A stretch of 35,957 nucleotides of DNA from an uncultured Clostridia bacterium (GCA_947628675.1 CANRAR010000014.1:1-35957); one strand, 5' to 3'. Numbered from the stretch's first letter, positions 24,545-31,934 are shown. Translations and numbers: made by a program. The notes: generated by a model not told the origin, from the sequence alone.

Positions 24545-25369
24545 ATGCAAAAGCTGCTTTTGAGTATTTTCGACGATTGGGCGGCGGAATTGGGCGTCGG
24601 GCTCTGGCTCATTTTTGCGCTTCTCGTCGTCGGGATCGCCATCGTCGTCGCAAGTATCGTATTCGGCATCTTGCGGCTCATCATCGCGTGGAATTATTGG
24701 ATCGCGCGCAAGCCCATTGCGAGCGGCATCACGGGCGAACAGGCGGCGCTCAACGTCTTACAGCGCTTGGGCATCACCGACGTCAAGGTGGAAATGGAGG
24801 GCTTTTTCCGCGCCCTCTTCTACAACAACCACTACAATCCCTCCAAAAAGACGATCTATCTCCGCAGGACCACCTTCTATGGGAGAAACGTCTCGGCGGT
24901 GGCGCTTGCGGCACAGAAGGCCGTGCTCGTGCGGCAAGACAAGGAGGACAGCGCGAAGTTCCGCGCGCGGTGGAGATTGCAACAGTGCGCGGTATTCGGG
25001 CCCATGTTCTTCATTCCGCTCGTCCTCATCGGGCTCGTCATCGACCTCGTCCTGACCCTCAACGGAATAGATTTCACGGGTATCGCAACGCTGATCATGA
25101 CGGCGATCGGGCTCGCGTTCTTCGTCATAGCCATGGTGCTCGCCGGGCTGACGGTCTCGGTGGAGCGGCGCGCCACGCGCGAGACGATCGAACTTTTGCC
25201 GCAGACGGAACTCTTCCAGCCCGAGGAAATCGACAAGGCGGAGCGGGTGCTGAAAACGTACATCCTCGCGTACATCACCGACTTCATCATCGCCATCCTG
25301 AAACTCATCCAGTTCATCCTCAAACTCCTCCTTCAAATCTTCGCCCTGTTTACGAATAAGGATAATTAG
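24545..25369 (+). CDS. YugP-family membrane protein with a destroyed zinc protease site
   Basis: The 274-residue protein starts at ATG 24545 with a strong AAGGAGG site. It follows the YugP (zinc_peptidase_2) pattern: N-terminal helix, SGITGEQAALNVL near 60, GITDVKVE near 77, HYNPSKKTIYLR near 96, YGRNVSAVALAA near 112, then two to three C-terminal helices and a VLKTYILAYITDFI segment. Active members have AAHEVGHAIQD at the position that here reads AAQKAVLVRQD (122-132), so all three HExxH residues are gone. The downstream LPVEFxAS motif is also changed (LTVSVERRAT). Promoter, ribosome site and frame are intact, so I read it as an expressed pseudo-protease, not a decaying gene. Its role is unknown; it could be a scaffold or regulator of an active homologue. 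Confidence 0.88.
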   Translation: MQKLLLSIFDDWAAELGVGLWLIFALLVVGIAIVVASIVFGILRLIIAWNYWIARKPIASGITGEQAALNVLQRLGITDVKVEMEGFFRALFYNNHYNPSKKTIYLRRTTFYGRNVSAVALAAQKAVLVRQDKEDSAKFRARWRLQQCAVFGPMFFIPLVLIGLVIDLVLTLNGIDFTGIATLIMTAIGLAFFVIAMVLAGLTVSVERRATRETIELLPQTELFQPEEIDKAERVLKTYILAYITDFIIAILKLIQFILKLLLQIFALFTNKDN

Positions 25370-25645
25370 CGCTCACCCTCGGAAACCAACTCACCGCCCC
25401 CTTATCCCACGCGTCATTCTGAACTCACCACCCCCCTCCTCGGGAGCCTTCCTTGAGGCTTTCGGGAAAGGCGACCTATGATATGTGGAGCCTTTCTCCG
25501 CAATGGGGGTGCCCCGTAGGGGCGGGGGTGGGGTAGCCGCGTCATTCTGCCCCGCCCGCACTATTTTCGACTAAGGGCGGCACGAGCGGCACCGCCGCGA
25601 AGTAGCCGCCGCCCGCGAAATCACCGCGTCATCCCCCCATCCTTC
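25370..25645. repeat. Intergenic repeat cluster after the YugP-like gene
   Basis: No gene is seen. The stretch holds two CGCGTCATTCTG phrases (about 25410 and 25537) and a third shorter CGCGTCATCC (about 25627). The phrase at 25577-25604, GCGGCACGAGCGGC then ACC then GCCGCGAAGTA, is also found at 8184-8211. There are also short G/C-rich hairpins. It is the same class of material as in the 3.1 kb and 8.1 kb gaps. Confidence 0.65.
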
Positions 25646-25676
25646 GACCCGCCCCAATCGGAGCGGGTCTCCTTTT
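25646..25676 (+). terminator. Possible terminator for the YugP-like transcript
   Basis: GACCCGC and GCGGGTC (7 bp) around a 10-nt loop, followed by TCCTTTTA. It lies 276 nt after the stop, so it would only be a late terminator. Confidence 0.5.
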
Positions 25677-25701
25677 ATGTACCCCGCCCGCTTCCTCCCC
25701 A

Positions 25702-25766
25702 CCCTCCTCATCCCGAGCGGGGCGCCCGCCGCGTTTTGCGCGGCGGGCGCCCCGCGAGCGGATCTT
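25702..25766 (+). repeat. Conserved-flank hairpin element, copy E4
   Basis: The left flank is CCCTCCTCATCCCGA. A perfect 17-bp stem starting GCGGGGCGCCC (25717-25733) pairs with 25739-25755 around the loop TTTTG. The right flank is GAGCGGATCTT, then TTTC. A C9A8 tract follows at once. Confidence 0.85.
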
Positions 25767-25771
25767 TTTCA

Positions 25772-25788
25772 CCCCCCCCCAAAAAAAA
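25772..25788. repeat. C9A8 homopolymer pair
   Basis: Nine C then eight A lie between the convergent YugP-like and GH127 genes. It is one of three nine-base C/G runs in the window. Being outside genes, it has no obvious effect. Confidence 0.9.
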
Positions 25789-25812
25789 GCCCGCCCTTCC
25801 CCATACAGAAAA

Positions 25813-25837
25813 GCGCCGCGGCCAAAAGCCGCGGCGC
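25813..25837 (-). terminator. Terminator of the GH127 gene
   Basis: GCGCCGCGGC and GCCGCGGCGC form a perfect 10-bp stem with a 5-nt loop. On the minus strand TTTTC follows. It lies 22 nt after the stop codon. Confidence 0.82.
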
Positions 25838-25859
25838 CCTCTTTCCCCCCTTACATCGA

Positions 25860-28800
25860 TCATCCCGCATACGCGATGATGATATACGCAAGGTTGATGC
25901 ACTTATCTCCCGCCACCTCATTCACGGGGTTGGTGACATCCAGCGTCAGCATCCCGTCCGTGATGTTCACGGTAAAACTCACTTCCTGCCCGCAGGCGGC
26001 GTTGGTGAGTTTATTCGTCCCGTTCGCCGCCACGTCGGCATTTTTGGAGCACTCCCACGGGTCGGCAAAGTACATCTTCACCGTGTAATTGCCGTTGGGC
26101 AAGACGAATTTGTACGAAAGTTTCATCGCCGTCAGTCCGCACTCGTATTGGTTCTTGGTGTAGCGGTTGGAGATCGTCTTATCCGCGCCGTCATCCACGT
26201 CCTCTTTCGCCCACGTGCTGTTCGTGGAGACCCCGCCGTTCGGCACTTGCCCGCGTATCGCGTCAGCATTTCCATGCGGCGTGGAATAAGCAAGCCCCGT
26301 GCCCCAGGTCTTGTTATATTCGTCCACAACGCCCCAACTTGCGCCCGTTACTGCGTCCGCACCGAACACTTGGTCGGTGACCGACTGAAACAGCCCGAGC
26401 GTATCCCCCGAAGAGAGCGTCGTGGGGTCGTGATCGCCGCAGTCCACAAAGTAGGCGATGCTGCCCTGTTTGAGTTCGCGGGTGAGCGTATTGAACGCAC
26501 TCACGACCCTCGCGGAGGCCTGCCCCGCCACTTTGCTCTCGATCTTGATGAGAATGCAGTCCATTTCTCTCGTGTCGATGGTTCGTTTCGTCGCCCCGTT
26601 CACGACGTCCTTGGGAATGGGGATATACACCTCGTACATGGTGTCCGTACCCGTATAGTTGAGGGTCGCCGAGAAGATCACCTTGCTCCCCACGCTCATC
26701 TTGATGGTCTTGCCGTTGTCGGCCTTCATGAAGTTGGTCATGAGGTAGTTGACGTCCGGCTTGCTCTTATCCACGCCCATATAGTAGGAGAAGGAGCCTC
26801 CCGCGTTGGCATAGCGGCTGGTCTCGGAATCGGCGCCCGTGCTGTTCGTCGCATTTATCATGCGCTCCGACGTCTCATATTGCCCGCGTCCGGGCTGGAT
26901 GGAATCGACGGTTCTCTCTGTGAAGCCGTTGTCCGTGTCGGGCGCAGAGTCCTTGCCGATAAAGCGGAAGTAGAGCGAATACCGCTGCGTGTGCTGCTTG
27001 TAGTGGATGGAGTAGGTGAGCGGGCCGCCCTCGATGCCCGTCAGGGTGAACTTGCCGTCCTCGCCCCGCGCCATATAGGTGTTGATGTTGGCCTTGAAGT
27101 CGCTCATGGAGTCGTTGGAGATGTTGTAATCCTCCTTCAATCCCGCGAGTTTGTTGGGCACTTCGATGGAGCCCGCCCAGCCGTGCGTACCGCTCTTCAT
27201 GTTCTCCGTGCCGAGTTCGGCGGAGAGCACGTAGGGGCCGTACTTAAAGGCATACACATTCTGCGCGTCGGGCAGGTTGTGCATCGTGATCTGCTTGCCG
27301 AGGGTGAGTTCCACTTCCGCGCCGTCGGAGACCTTCACGGAGACGAAGTCCCCGCTCTCCGAAACGTCCAGCGCCTCGCCGTTGAGTTTCACCTCGAATC
27401 TCGTCGTCCAGTCGGGGCGGCGCAGGCGGAGAATTGTCTCCCCGTCCTCCACTTTCACGGTCACCTTGTCGGAGTTCTCGAGGTCGGCGGTCATCGTCAG
27501 CGAGACGTCCTCCGTCTTATACGTCGAACTCATATACATCGCAACATACGTCGCATTGCCTGCCGTGTAGTAGATGCTGTCGCCGAGTTTGGACATACTC
27601 TCCATGCCGCTGCCCGTACAGCACCAGAAACTGCTCTCGGGCGTGGAGTACGTCTTATAGTAGCCCGAGGCCATGGGCTGGAAGTACATCGTCATGCCCG
27701 TCTCGGGGTTCTGCGACGAGAGAATGGCGTTGATATAGGTGTTCTCGTAGTAGTCGAGATATTTCTTATCCTTGGTGAGCGAGAACAGCATCCGCGTCAG
27801 TTTCAACATATTGTAAGTGTTGCACGTCTCGCAGTTGTCGTAGTCGCGGTACCTGTTCTGCGTATCGTCGGCGCGGAAGTGCTCGTCCTCCGAGTTGCCG
27901 CCCGTCACATAACTCAAATGCTCCACGACGCGCGTCCAGAAGTTTTCGGCGACTTCGAGATACATCGAGGGCTTCGAGGCGCGCCCGCCAATTTGTTCGG
28001 TCACACCCTCTATGGACTTATCCTTGGTCTGGATGTAGCCGTTGAGAAGCCCGATGATCTTGGGAATGGTCGTGTTGGCGTGTTGCCCTTGGAGATAGTT
28101 GTTCGTCTCGTTGTTGTACATGAGTTCCACCATCGACGTCTGCGAAAAACTCCCTTGCGTGGGAATATCCTCGTCGAATTGGTGCGCCGCAACGGCGTAC
28201 TTCTCGTCGCCCGTCACGGCATAGAGGTTATAGAGGCAGTCGTTCATGCCCCCGTATTCGGTGGAGAGAACTACCCGCCTCTTCGCCTCGGTCCAATCCG
28301 TCACGCGGTCATACGTCCAGTCGCCGAGCGCCTTCGCAACGGTGAGCGCCTCCTCGCTGCCCGCGAGCCTGTACGCGTCGATGAGCCCCGCGAGGATCTT
28401 GTGCATGGTGTACCACGGCACCCACGCCTCGGTATTTATATTCGTTTTCCCGATCTCCACATTGTCGAATTGGAACTCCACATTCGAACTGTTCGTCTTG
28501 TTTCCGCCCCACAAAAAGCCCGCCTCCGCCTTGCGGGGATTGCCGTCCACGCCGCTCTCGGCTTGGCACAGACCGAGTTCGCTCACGATGTAGTCGAGGC
28601 GGGTCTTGAGTTGCTTCTTTTTGGCGTCAGGCGTCCCGCCGTTTGCGTACGCCTGCGAGAGCGCCGAGAGGTAGTGCCCCATCGTGTGCCCCGCAATGAG
28701 GGAGTTCTCCCACGAGCCGCTCCCGCTGTACTTCTGCGCGCCCTGTACGCTCAGCCCCGCGTTGTCGCGGAAGTTGTAGAGGAGCCGCTTCGCATCGAGG

Positions 28801-29021
28801 GAAAGGAGATAGGTGATTTCCTTTTCGAGCGCATTTGCGGCATACGCATCGGTGTCGGCGACCGCCCCCATATCCGCATAGGAAATGGCGCCGCTGTCCT
28901 CCTCCGCCGTCAATCCGTCGCTGCCGCCGCCGCACCCCGCGAGCGTCCCCAAAAGGATAGGTACGCAAAGTAAGGAGGCAACCGCCGAAGCAACCACTCT
29001 CTTTCTGATGGAATGTTTCAT
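25860..29021 (-). CDS. GH127-family beta-L-arabinofuranosidase-like lipoprotein
   Basis: The protein has 1053 residues from the ATG at 29021 (GGGGAGA 10 nt upstream). The signal peptide ends in LAGC, so Cys30 is lipidated and the enzyme is exported. The catalytic region matches GH127 (former DUF1680). It carries NCETC with Glu398 and Cys400, and FWCCTGSG with Cys467 (nucleophile) and Cys468; these are the Glu and Cys ligands of the zinc-thiolate site. Beta-sandwich modules follow. The last about 150 residues look like a malectin-type carbohydrate-binding domain (YSTPHGNADAI...NGNYTVKMYFADPW). It likely removes L-arabinofuranose from plant arabinan, arabinoxylan or glycoproteins outside the cell. 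The exact linkage is inference. An AraC regulator is divergently transcribed, consistent with sugar-controlled expression. Confidence 0.9.
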   Translation of the reverse strand: MKHSIRKRVVASAVASLLCVPILLGTLAGCGGGSDGLTAEEDSGAISYADMGAVADTDAYAANALEKEITYLLSLDAKRLLYNFRDNAGLSVQGAQKYSGSGSWENSLIAGHTMGHYLSALSQAYANGGTPDAKKKQLKTRLDYIVSELGLCQAESGVDGNPRKAEAGFLWGGNKTNSSNVEFQFDNVEIGKTNINTEAWVPWYTMHKILAGLIDAYRLAGSEEALTVAKALGDWTYDRVTDWTEAKRRVVLSTEYGGMNDCLYNLYAVTGDEKYAVAAHQFDEDIPTQGSFSQTSMVELMYNNETNNYLQGQHANTTIPKIIGLLNGYIQTKDKSIEGVTEQIGGRASKPSMYLEVAENFWTRVVEHLSYVTGGNSEDEHFRADDTQNRYRDYDNCETCNTYNMLKLTRMLFSLTKDKKYLDYYENTYINAILSSQNPETGMTMYFQPMASGYYKTYSTPESSFWCCTGSGMESMSKLGDSIYYTAGNATYVAMYMSSTYKTEDVSLTMTADLENSDKVTVKVEDGETILRLRRPDWTTRFEVKLNGEALDVSESGDFVSVKVSDGAEVELTLGKQITMHNLPDAQNVYAFKYGPYVLSAELGTENMKSGTHGWAGSIEVPNKLAGLKEDYNISNDSMSDFKANINTYMARGEDGKFTLTGIEGGPLTYSIHYKQHTQRYSLYFRFIGKDSAPDTDNGFTERTVDSIQPGRGQYETSERMINATNSTGADSETSRYANAGGSFSYYMGVDKSKPDVNYLMTNFMKADNGKTIKMSVGSKVIFSATLNYTGTDTMYEVYIPIPKDVVNGATKRTIDTREMDCILIKIESKVAGQASARVVSAFNTLTRELKQGSIAYFVDCGDHDPTTLSSGDTLGLFQSVTDQVFGADAVTGASWGVVDEYNKTWGTGLAYSTPHGNADAIRGQVPNGGVSTNSTWAKEDVDDGADKTISNRYTKNQYECGLTAMKLSYKFVLPNGNYTVKMYFADPWECSKNADVAANGTNKLTNAACGQEVSFTVNITDGMLTLDVTNPVNEVAGDKCINLAYIIIAYAG

Positions 29022-29063
29022 TTTTTCAAAATCTCCCCTTTTTTCGGTTTTTTTGTTCAGCCC

Positions 29064-29092
29064 TTGTATTTTCCGAAAATATATGCTATCAT
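29064..29092 (+). promoter_or_regulatory. Promoter of the AraC gene
   Basis: TTGTAT (29064-29069), a 17-nt spacer and TATCAT (29087-29092). The palindrome ATTTTCCGAAAAT (29068-29080) sits in the spacer and is a candidate regulator site. The -10 box lies 1 nt from the opposing -10 of the GH127 promoter. Confidence 0.65.
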
Positions 29093-29093
29093 C

Positions 29094-29122
29094 ATTATAG
29101 AAAAACACGGCGCAAAAAGCAA
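29094..29122 (-). promoter_or_regulatory. Promoter of the GH127 gene
   Basis: On the minus strand TTGCTT (29122-29117), a 17-nt spacer and a perfect TATAAT (29099-29094), with about 65 nt of leader. Its transcript start falls inside the AraC promoter, so the two cannot be occupied together. Confidence 0.75.
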
Positions 29123-29157
29123 TCTCATTACGCCATGCGAGGGTATCAAAAAGTAAG

Positions 29158-29964
29158 ATGTTACACTTCGATTTGCGGGTGCCCATCGATATGCTGTGGT
29201 TCGGGGAATTCATCTCGCCCGCCCGCGGCTGGAAGCACCTCACCCGCCGCCTCTACGAGTACGAGATGATGATCGTCACCGAGGGCGAACTTTTCATCGC
29301 CGACGAAGATCGGGAGTACGAAGTCCGCGCGGGGGAATATCTCATCATGTCGCCCACGCGCTTCCAGCACGGCACGAGGGAGTGCAAATGCCGCTTCTAT
29401 TGGATGCACTTCCACTGCCCCGCCCTGCCCGCGAGCGTCTCGCTCCCGCCGCAGGGAACTTACGAAAATGCGCAAACGCTGCGAGTTTTAGCGTCCATGC
29501 TGCTCGCCTCGGAGGCGGAAGCGCCCCGCTCCACGCGCTCCAAATACCTCGCAACGCAGATCCTCATCGAACTTGCACGGGGGCACGAAGAACGGGAATC
29601 GGAGGGCGCCCCGCCGCGGAAATTGCTGTGCGAGAAGGTCAAAAATTTCGTCTCCTTCCACCGCTTCTCCGAGATCCGCGTCCGCGACGTCGCAAGGGAA
29701 CTCGGCTACCACGAGAAGTACCTCTCCGCCGTCTTTCACGAGACGGAGGGCGTCACGTTGAAGCACTACATCACGGCGCAGCGAACCGCCGAGGCAGAGC
29801 GCCTTTTATTGGAGACGCAGTACACCGTCGCGCAGGTCGCCCTCTACCTCAACTTCGAGAGCGCACACAACTTTTCCCGCTTCTTCAAGAAGGCGACGGG
29901 CTCCTCCCCCGTCGAATTCCGCCGCTCCCACCACCCTTCCCACCGCCCCTCCACTCCTCTCTAA
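29158..29964 (+). CDS. AraC-family regulator, probable control of GH127
   Basis: The 268-residue protein has a cupin-like sensor domain (about 1-105; EGELFIADEDREYEVRAGEYLIMSP and the WMHFHCP strand) and a C-terminal pair of HTH motifs (about 165-262; VRDVARELGYHEKYLSAVF and TVAQVALYLNFESAHNFSRFFKKATGSSP). This is the standard layout of sugar-responsive AraC activators. It is divergent from the GH127 gene, so L-arabinose or an arabino-oligosaccharide is a likely effector by inference. The ATG at 29158 has only GAGGG 12 nt upstream. Confidence 0.9.
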   Translation: MLHFDLRVPIDMLWFGEFISPARGWKHLTRRLYEYEMMIVTEGELFIADEDREYEVRAGEYLIMSPTRFQHGTRECKCRFYWMHFHCPALPASVSLPPQGTYENAQTLRVLASMLLASEAEAPRSTRSKYLATQILIELARGHEERESEGAPPRKLLCEKVKNFVSFHRFSEIRVRDVARELGYHEKYLSAVFHETEGVTLKHYITAQRTAEAERLLLETQYTVAQVALYLNFESAHNFSRFFKKATGSSPVEFRRSHHPSHRPSTPL

Positions 29965-30027
29965 TCCCCACCGCCCCCACTATAATCCCATCCCTTTGTA
30001 CCCCCTCCACCCCTCTCTGATCCCCCA
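29965..30027. other. Pyrimidine-rich gap after the AraC gene
   Basis: This gap is C/T-rich. I see no gene, hairpin or promoter before the E2 element. Confidence 0.5.
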
Positions 30028-30094
30028 TCCCTCCTCATACCGAGCCCTGCCGCCCGTCCGCAAAAGCGGACGGGCGGCAGGGCGAGCGTATCTT
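30028..30094 (+). repeat. Conserved-flank hairpin element, copy E2
   Basis: The left flank is CCCTCCTCATACCGA. The perfect 18-bp stem GCCCTGCCGCCCGTCCGC (30044-30061) pairs with 30066-30083 around the loop AAAA. The right flank is GAGCGTATCTT. It lies between convergent AraC and DUF1858 genes. Confidence 0.88.
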
Positions 30095-30213
30095 TCCCTA
30101 ATGGCAGGGGCAGACTCTGAACTCCACTTGGCAGGGGTAGGCTTTTATCTTACCCTCCCCCCTTCCCAAGGGGGAGGGCGCGGGAGGGGGTTCCCCTCGG
30201 GCAGCGCCCCTCA

Positions 30214-30251
30214 TAAAAAAATCGGCGCGCCGCACCCACGCGACACGCCGA
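30214..30251 (-). terminator. Terminator of the DUF1858 gene
   Basis: On the minus strand TCGGCGTGTCGC pairs with GCGGCGCGCCGA (12 pairs, two G-T wobbles) around a 6-nt loop, followed by T7. It lies about 40 nt after the stop. Confidence 0.88.
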
Positions 30252-30289
30252 ATTTCTTCAAATTTCCCCCGCGCAAACCGCGCGGCCTT

Positions 30290-30487
30290 TTATTCCACCC
30301 CTTCGTTGAGTTTTTCCAAGAGTTCGTCGAGGTCTTTGCCGTGGACGGCGACCGCCTCCGCAATGGTCTCGCCGTGGGCGAGGGCGCAGCCGAAGCAGTG
30401 CATCCCGGCGGAAAGCAAGATCTCCGCCGCGTTGGGGTTGCGTTCAAGGCACTCCGCAATGAGGGTGTCCGCCGTAATTTTCGCCAT
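30290..30487 (-). CDS. DUF1858 redox-disulfide protein
   Basis: The protein has 65 residues from the ATG at 30487 (AAAGGAG 8 nt upstream). It matches the DUF1858 / hybrid-cluster-protein-associated domain: ADTLIAECLERNPNAAEILL, then GMHCFGCALAHGETIAEA, with a CxxC pair near residues 30-33. The family is thought to act in redox or metal chemistry in anaerobes and is often found near hybrid cluster proteins, but none is encoded here. It is monocistronic, with its own promoter and terminator. Confidence 0.9.
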   Translation of the reverse strand: MAKITADTLIAECLERNPNAAEILLSAGMHCFGCALAHGETIAEAVAVHGKDLDELLEKLNEGVE

Positions 30488-30514
30488 ATGTTTTACTCCT
30501 TTGATTTTTTCTTT

Positions 30515-30543
30515 ATTGTACCACAAAAAATCGCCGTATGCAA
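30515..30543 (-). promoter_or_regulatory. Promoter of the DUF1858 gene
   Basis: On the minus strand TTGCAT (30543-30538), a 17-nt spacer and TACAAT (30520-30515). Confidence 0.78.
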
Positions 30544-30560
30544 CAATTTGCAACAATTTG
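30541..30560. repeat. Tandem 10-mer overlapping the -35 box
   Basis: CAACAATTTG occurs twice head to tail, overlapping and extending just upstream of the -35 of the DUF1858 promoter. A regulator binding two adjacent helical turns would fit, but none is known here. Confidence 0.7.
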
Positions 30561-31091
30561 CTTGAATTTCCCCTTCACGTTCACATCTCTTCCCCGCCGA
30601 CTTTTTATGTATTCAATATAAGGTAGAACTTTCTCTCCTCTATCCCCTCATCCTTCTCCTGTTACTCTATCCTCTCGCCCCTCTCACTTCTTTGTCCTCT
30701 CTCACCCTTCTCTTACTATACTACTCCGTCCACCCCCATCCTCTCTCGCTTCTCATCCCCCCATTTCTTTCTCTTTCTACTCTATCCTCTCGCACTTCTC
30801 TCTTCTTTGTCCTCTTTCACCCTTTTCTTACTATACTGCTCCGTCTTCTCCCACCTCGCCGTCCCCCTCGACCTCTCACTCTTTCTTGTCTTTACTGTCA
30901 TCGGCTTCATTATTTTATTCGTTTTTTTGATGCGCCCCGATCCATATCTACTCACAGTAGAATTCTATCATCCTCGCCTTTTTACTGCACTTCCCACCCG
31001 TAGGGCGTTGCACCACCTCCGTCAACGATAAACCAAAGCGCACAACCAACCGCCCCGCCTCATCGTCGCACCAGTCTTTGTCCCAAAAAAA
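30561..31091. other. 531-nt gene-free polypyrimidine region with a 115-bp-spaced duplication
   Basis: The plus strand is strongly C/T-rich between about 30625 and 30890. The 68 bp at 30663-30730 recur at 30778-30845 with 6 differences and no indels. Frames across it give low-complexity Leu/Ser/Pro peptides with no ribosome site, so I call no gene. The last 200 nt are less biased and show nothing recognisable. Confidence 0.7.
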
Positions 31092-31547
31092 TCACAGCCC
31101 GATGAGCCAATAAATAAGCCCCACGGCGGCGCCGGCGCTCACGCCGAACACGATGATGGGCCCGGCGACCACAAACATCTTTGCGGCCATGCCATAGACG
31201 AACCCCTCGGTCTTAAACTCGATGGCGGGCGAGGCAACGGAGTTGGCGAAGCCGGTAATGGGGACAATGCTGCCCGCGCCGGCGTTTTTGCCGATGCGGT
31301 CATAGACGCCCACCCCCGTCAAAAAGGTGCCGAGGAAGATGAGGATGGCGGAGACGGTCCCCGCGAGCACATCGCCCGTCAGCCCCGCCATTTCGAGCAT
31401 AAAACGGAAGAATTGCCCGATGCAGCAGATAAAGCCGCCGACGAGGAAGGCTCTGCCGCACGTTTTGAAGTGTTGGGTGGGCGGGTCGAAAGAATTGACG
31501 TAGTTGATGTAGTTGCGGTTATAGTTTTCTTTGGAGCGGCCCGTCAC
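31092..31547 (-). CDS. spoVAC: Stage V sporulation protein AC
   Basis: The 151-residue membrane protein matches SpoVAC: FLVGGFICCIGQFF near 37, LGTFLTGVGVYDRIGKNAGAGSIVPITGFANSVASPAIEFKTEG, and AGPIIVFGVSAG in the last helix. SpoVAC forms the dipicolinic acid channel in the inner spore membrane. The start is set at GTG 31547: GGGAGG lies 10 nt upstream and the GTG overlaps the stop of the preceding small frame (GTGA). The usual partners spoVAD and spoVAE do not follow within the window; only the polypyrimidine region does. Either they lie elsewhere or the set is incomplete. Confidence 0.88.
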   Translation of the reverse strand: MTGRSKENYNRNYINYVNSFDPPTQHFKTCGRAFLVGGFICCIGQFFRFMLEMAGLTGDVLAGTVSAILIFLGTFLTGVGVYDRIGKNAGAGSIVPITGFANSVASPAIEFKTEGFVYGMAAKMFVVAGPIIVFGVSAGAAVGLIYWLIGL

Positions 31548-31672
31548 GGTTTCAGCGCCTCCCTGTCGGGGTGCGGAAAGCAAACCTCGCCCTTTTTCCC
31601 ACCCGCCGCCGGAAAACACGCCTCGCGTTCATCGACGGACTGCGCGGGGATCTTCCCGATGATTTTCTTCAT
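31544..31672 (-). CDS. Putative 42-residue protein coupled to spoVAC
   Basis: The frame MKKIIGKIPAQSVDEREACF...DREALKP ends in a TGA that overlaps the spoVAC GTG by 4 nt. I see no ribosome site before the ATG at 31672. The peptide has two Cys and no membrane segment, and I do not recognise it. It may be a leader peptide that couples translation to spoVAC, or a chance frame. An upstream-extended start is possible. Confidence 0.4.
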   Translation of the reverse strand: MKKIIGKIPAQSVDEREACFPAAGGKKGEVCFPHPDREALKP

Positions 31673-31772
31673 GCCAATACTTTGGGAAACGCGCCCGCAT
31701 TTTATACATCCCGCCCCGTTCCCCATATCCGCCGCCCCCCCTTATACCGACCTGCCCGCCCCGACATTACCC

Positions 31773-31818
31773 CCGCCGCGCGCCGCCTTCTCCCGCGGGA
31801 GAAGGCGGCGCGCGGCGG
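31773..31818. repeat. 46-bp perfect palindrome (E5)
   Basis: Bases 31773-31795 and 31796-31818 are exactly complementary (23 bp per arm, centre CCGCGG). Upstream is CTTATACCGACC, which resembles the left flank of elements E1-E4. Downstream, CTTCGGACATGGTACCCCCATTTT resembles ACTTCGGTACCTCCCCGCCCATTTT at about 32017-32045. It lies upstream of the spoVAC unit. Confidence 0.8.
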
Positions 31819-31863
31819 CTCCGGCTTCGGACATGGTACCCCCATTTTCCTTCATATGACCTT

Positions 31864-31934
31864 CCCTTCCTCATACGCTCACCGTGCGCCCGCCGACGCA
31901 AAGCGTCGGCGGGCGCACGGTGAGCGTATCTTCC
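31864..31934 (+). repeat. Conserved-flank hairpin element, copy E3
   Basis: The left flank CCCTTCCTCATAC runs into a perfect 27-bp stem (31873-31899 with 31903-31929, loop AAA) that takes in part of the flanks. The right end is GAGCGTATCTTCC. Unlike E1, E2 and E4, the flank bases next to the stem (GCTC/GAGC) also pair. Confidence 0.85.

Noticed and set aside
25677-28973. A 1098-codon plus-strand frame opposite GH127
   Set aside because: Shadow of the GH127 gene, starting inside hairpin E4 and lacking any motif.
30692-31031. Two plus-strand frames in the polypyrimidine region with hydrophobic translations
   Set aside because: Hydrophobicity follows from C/T-rich codons; there are no ribosome sites, and the repeated part reflects DNA duplication rather than a protein family.
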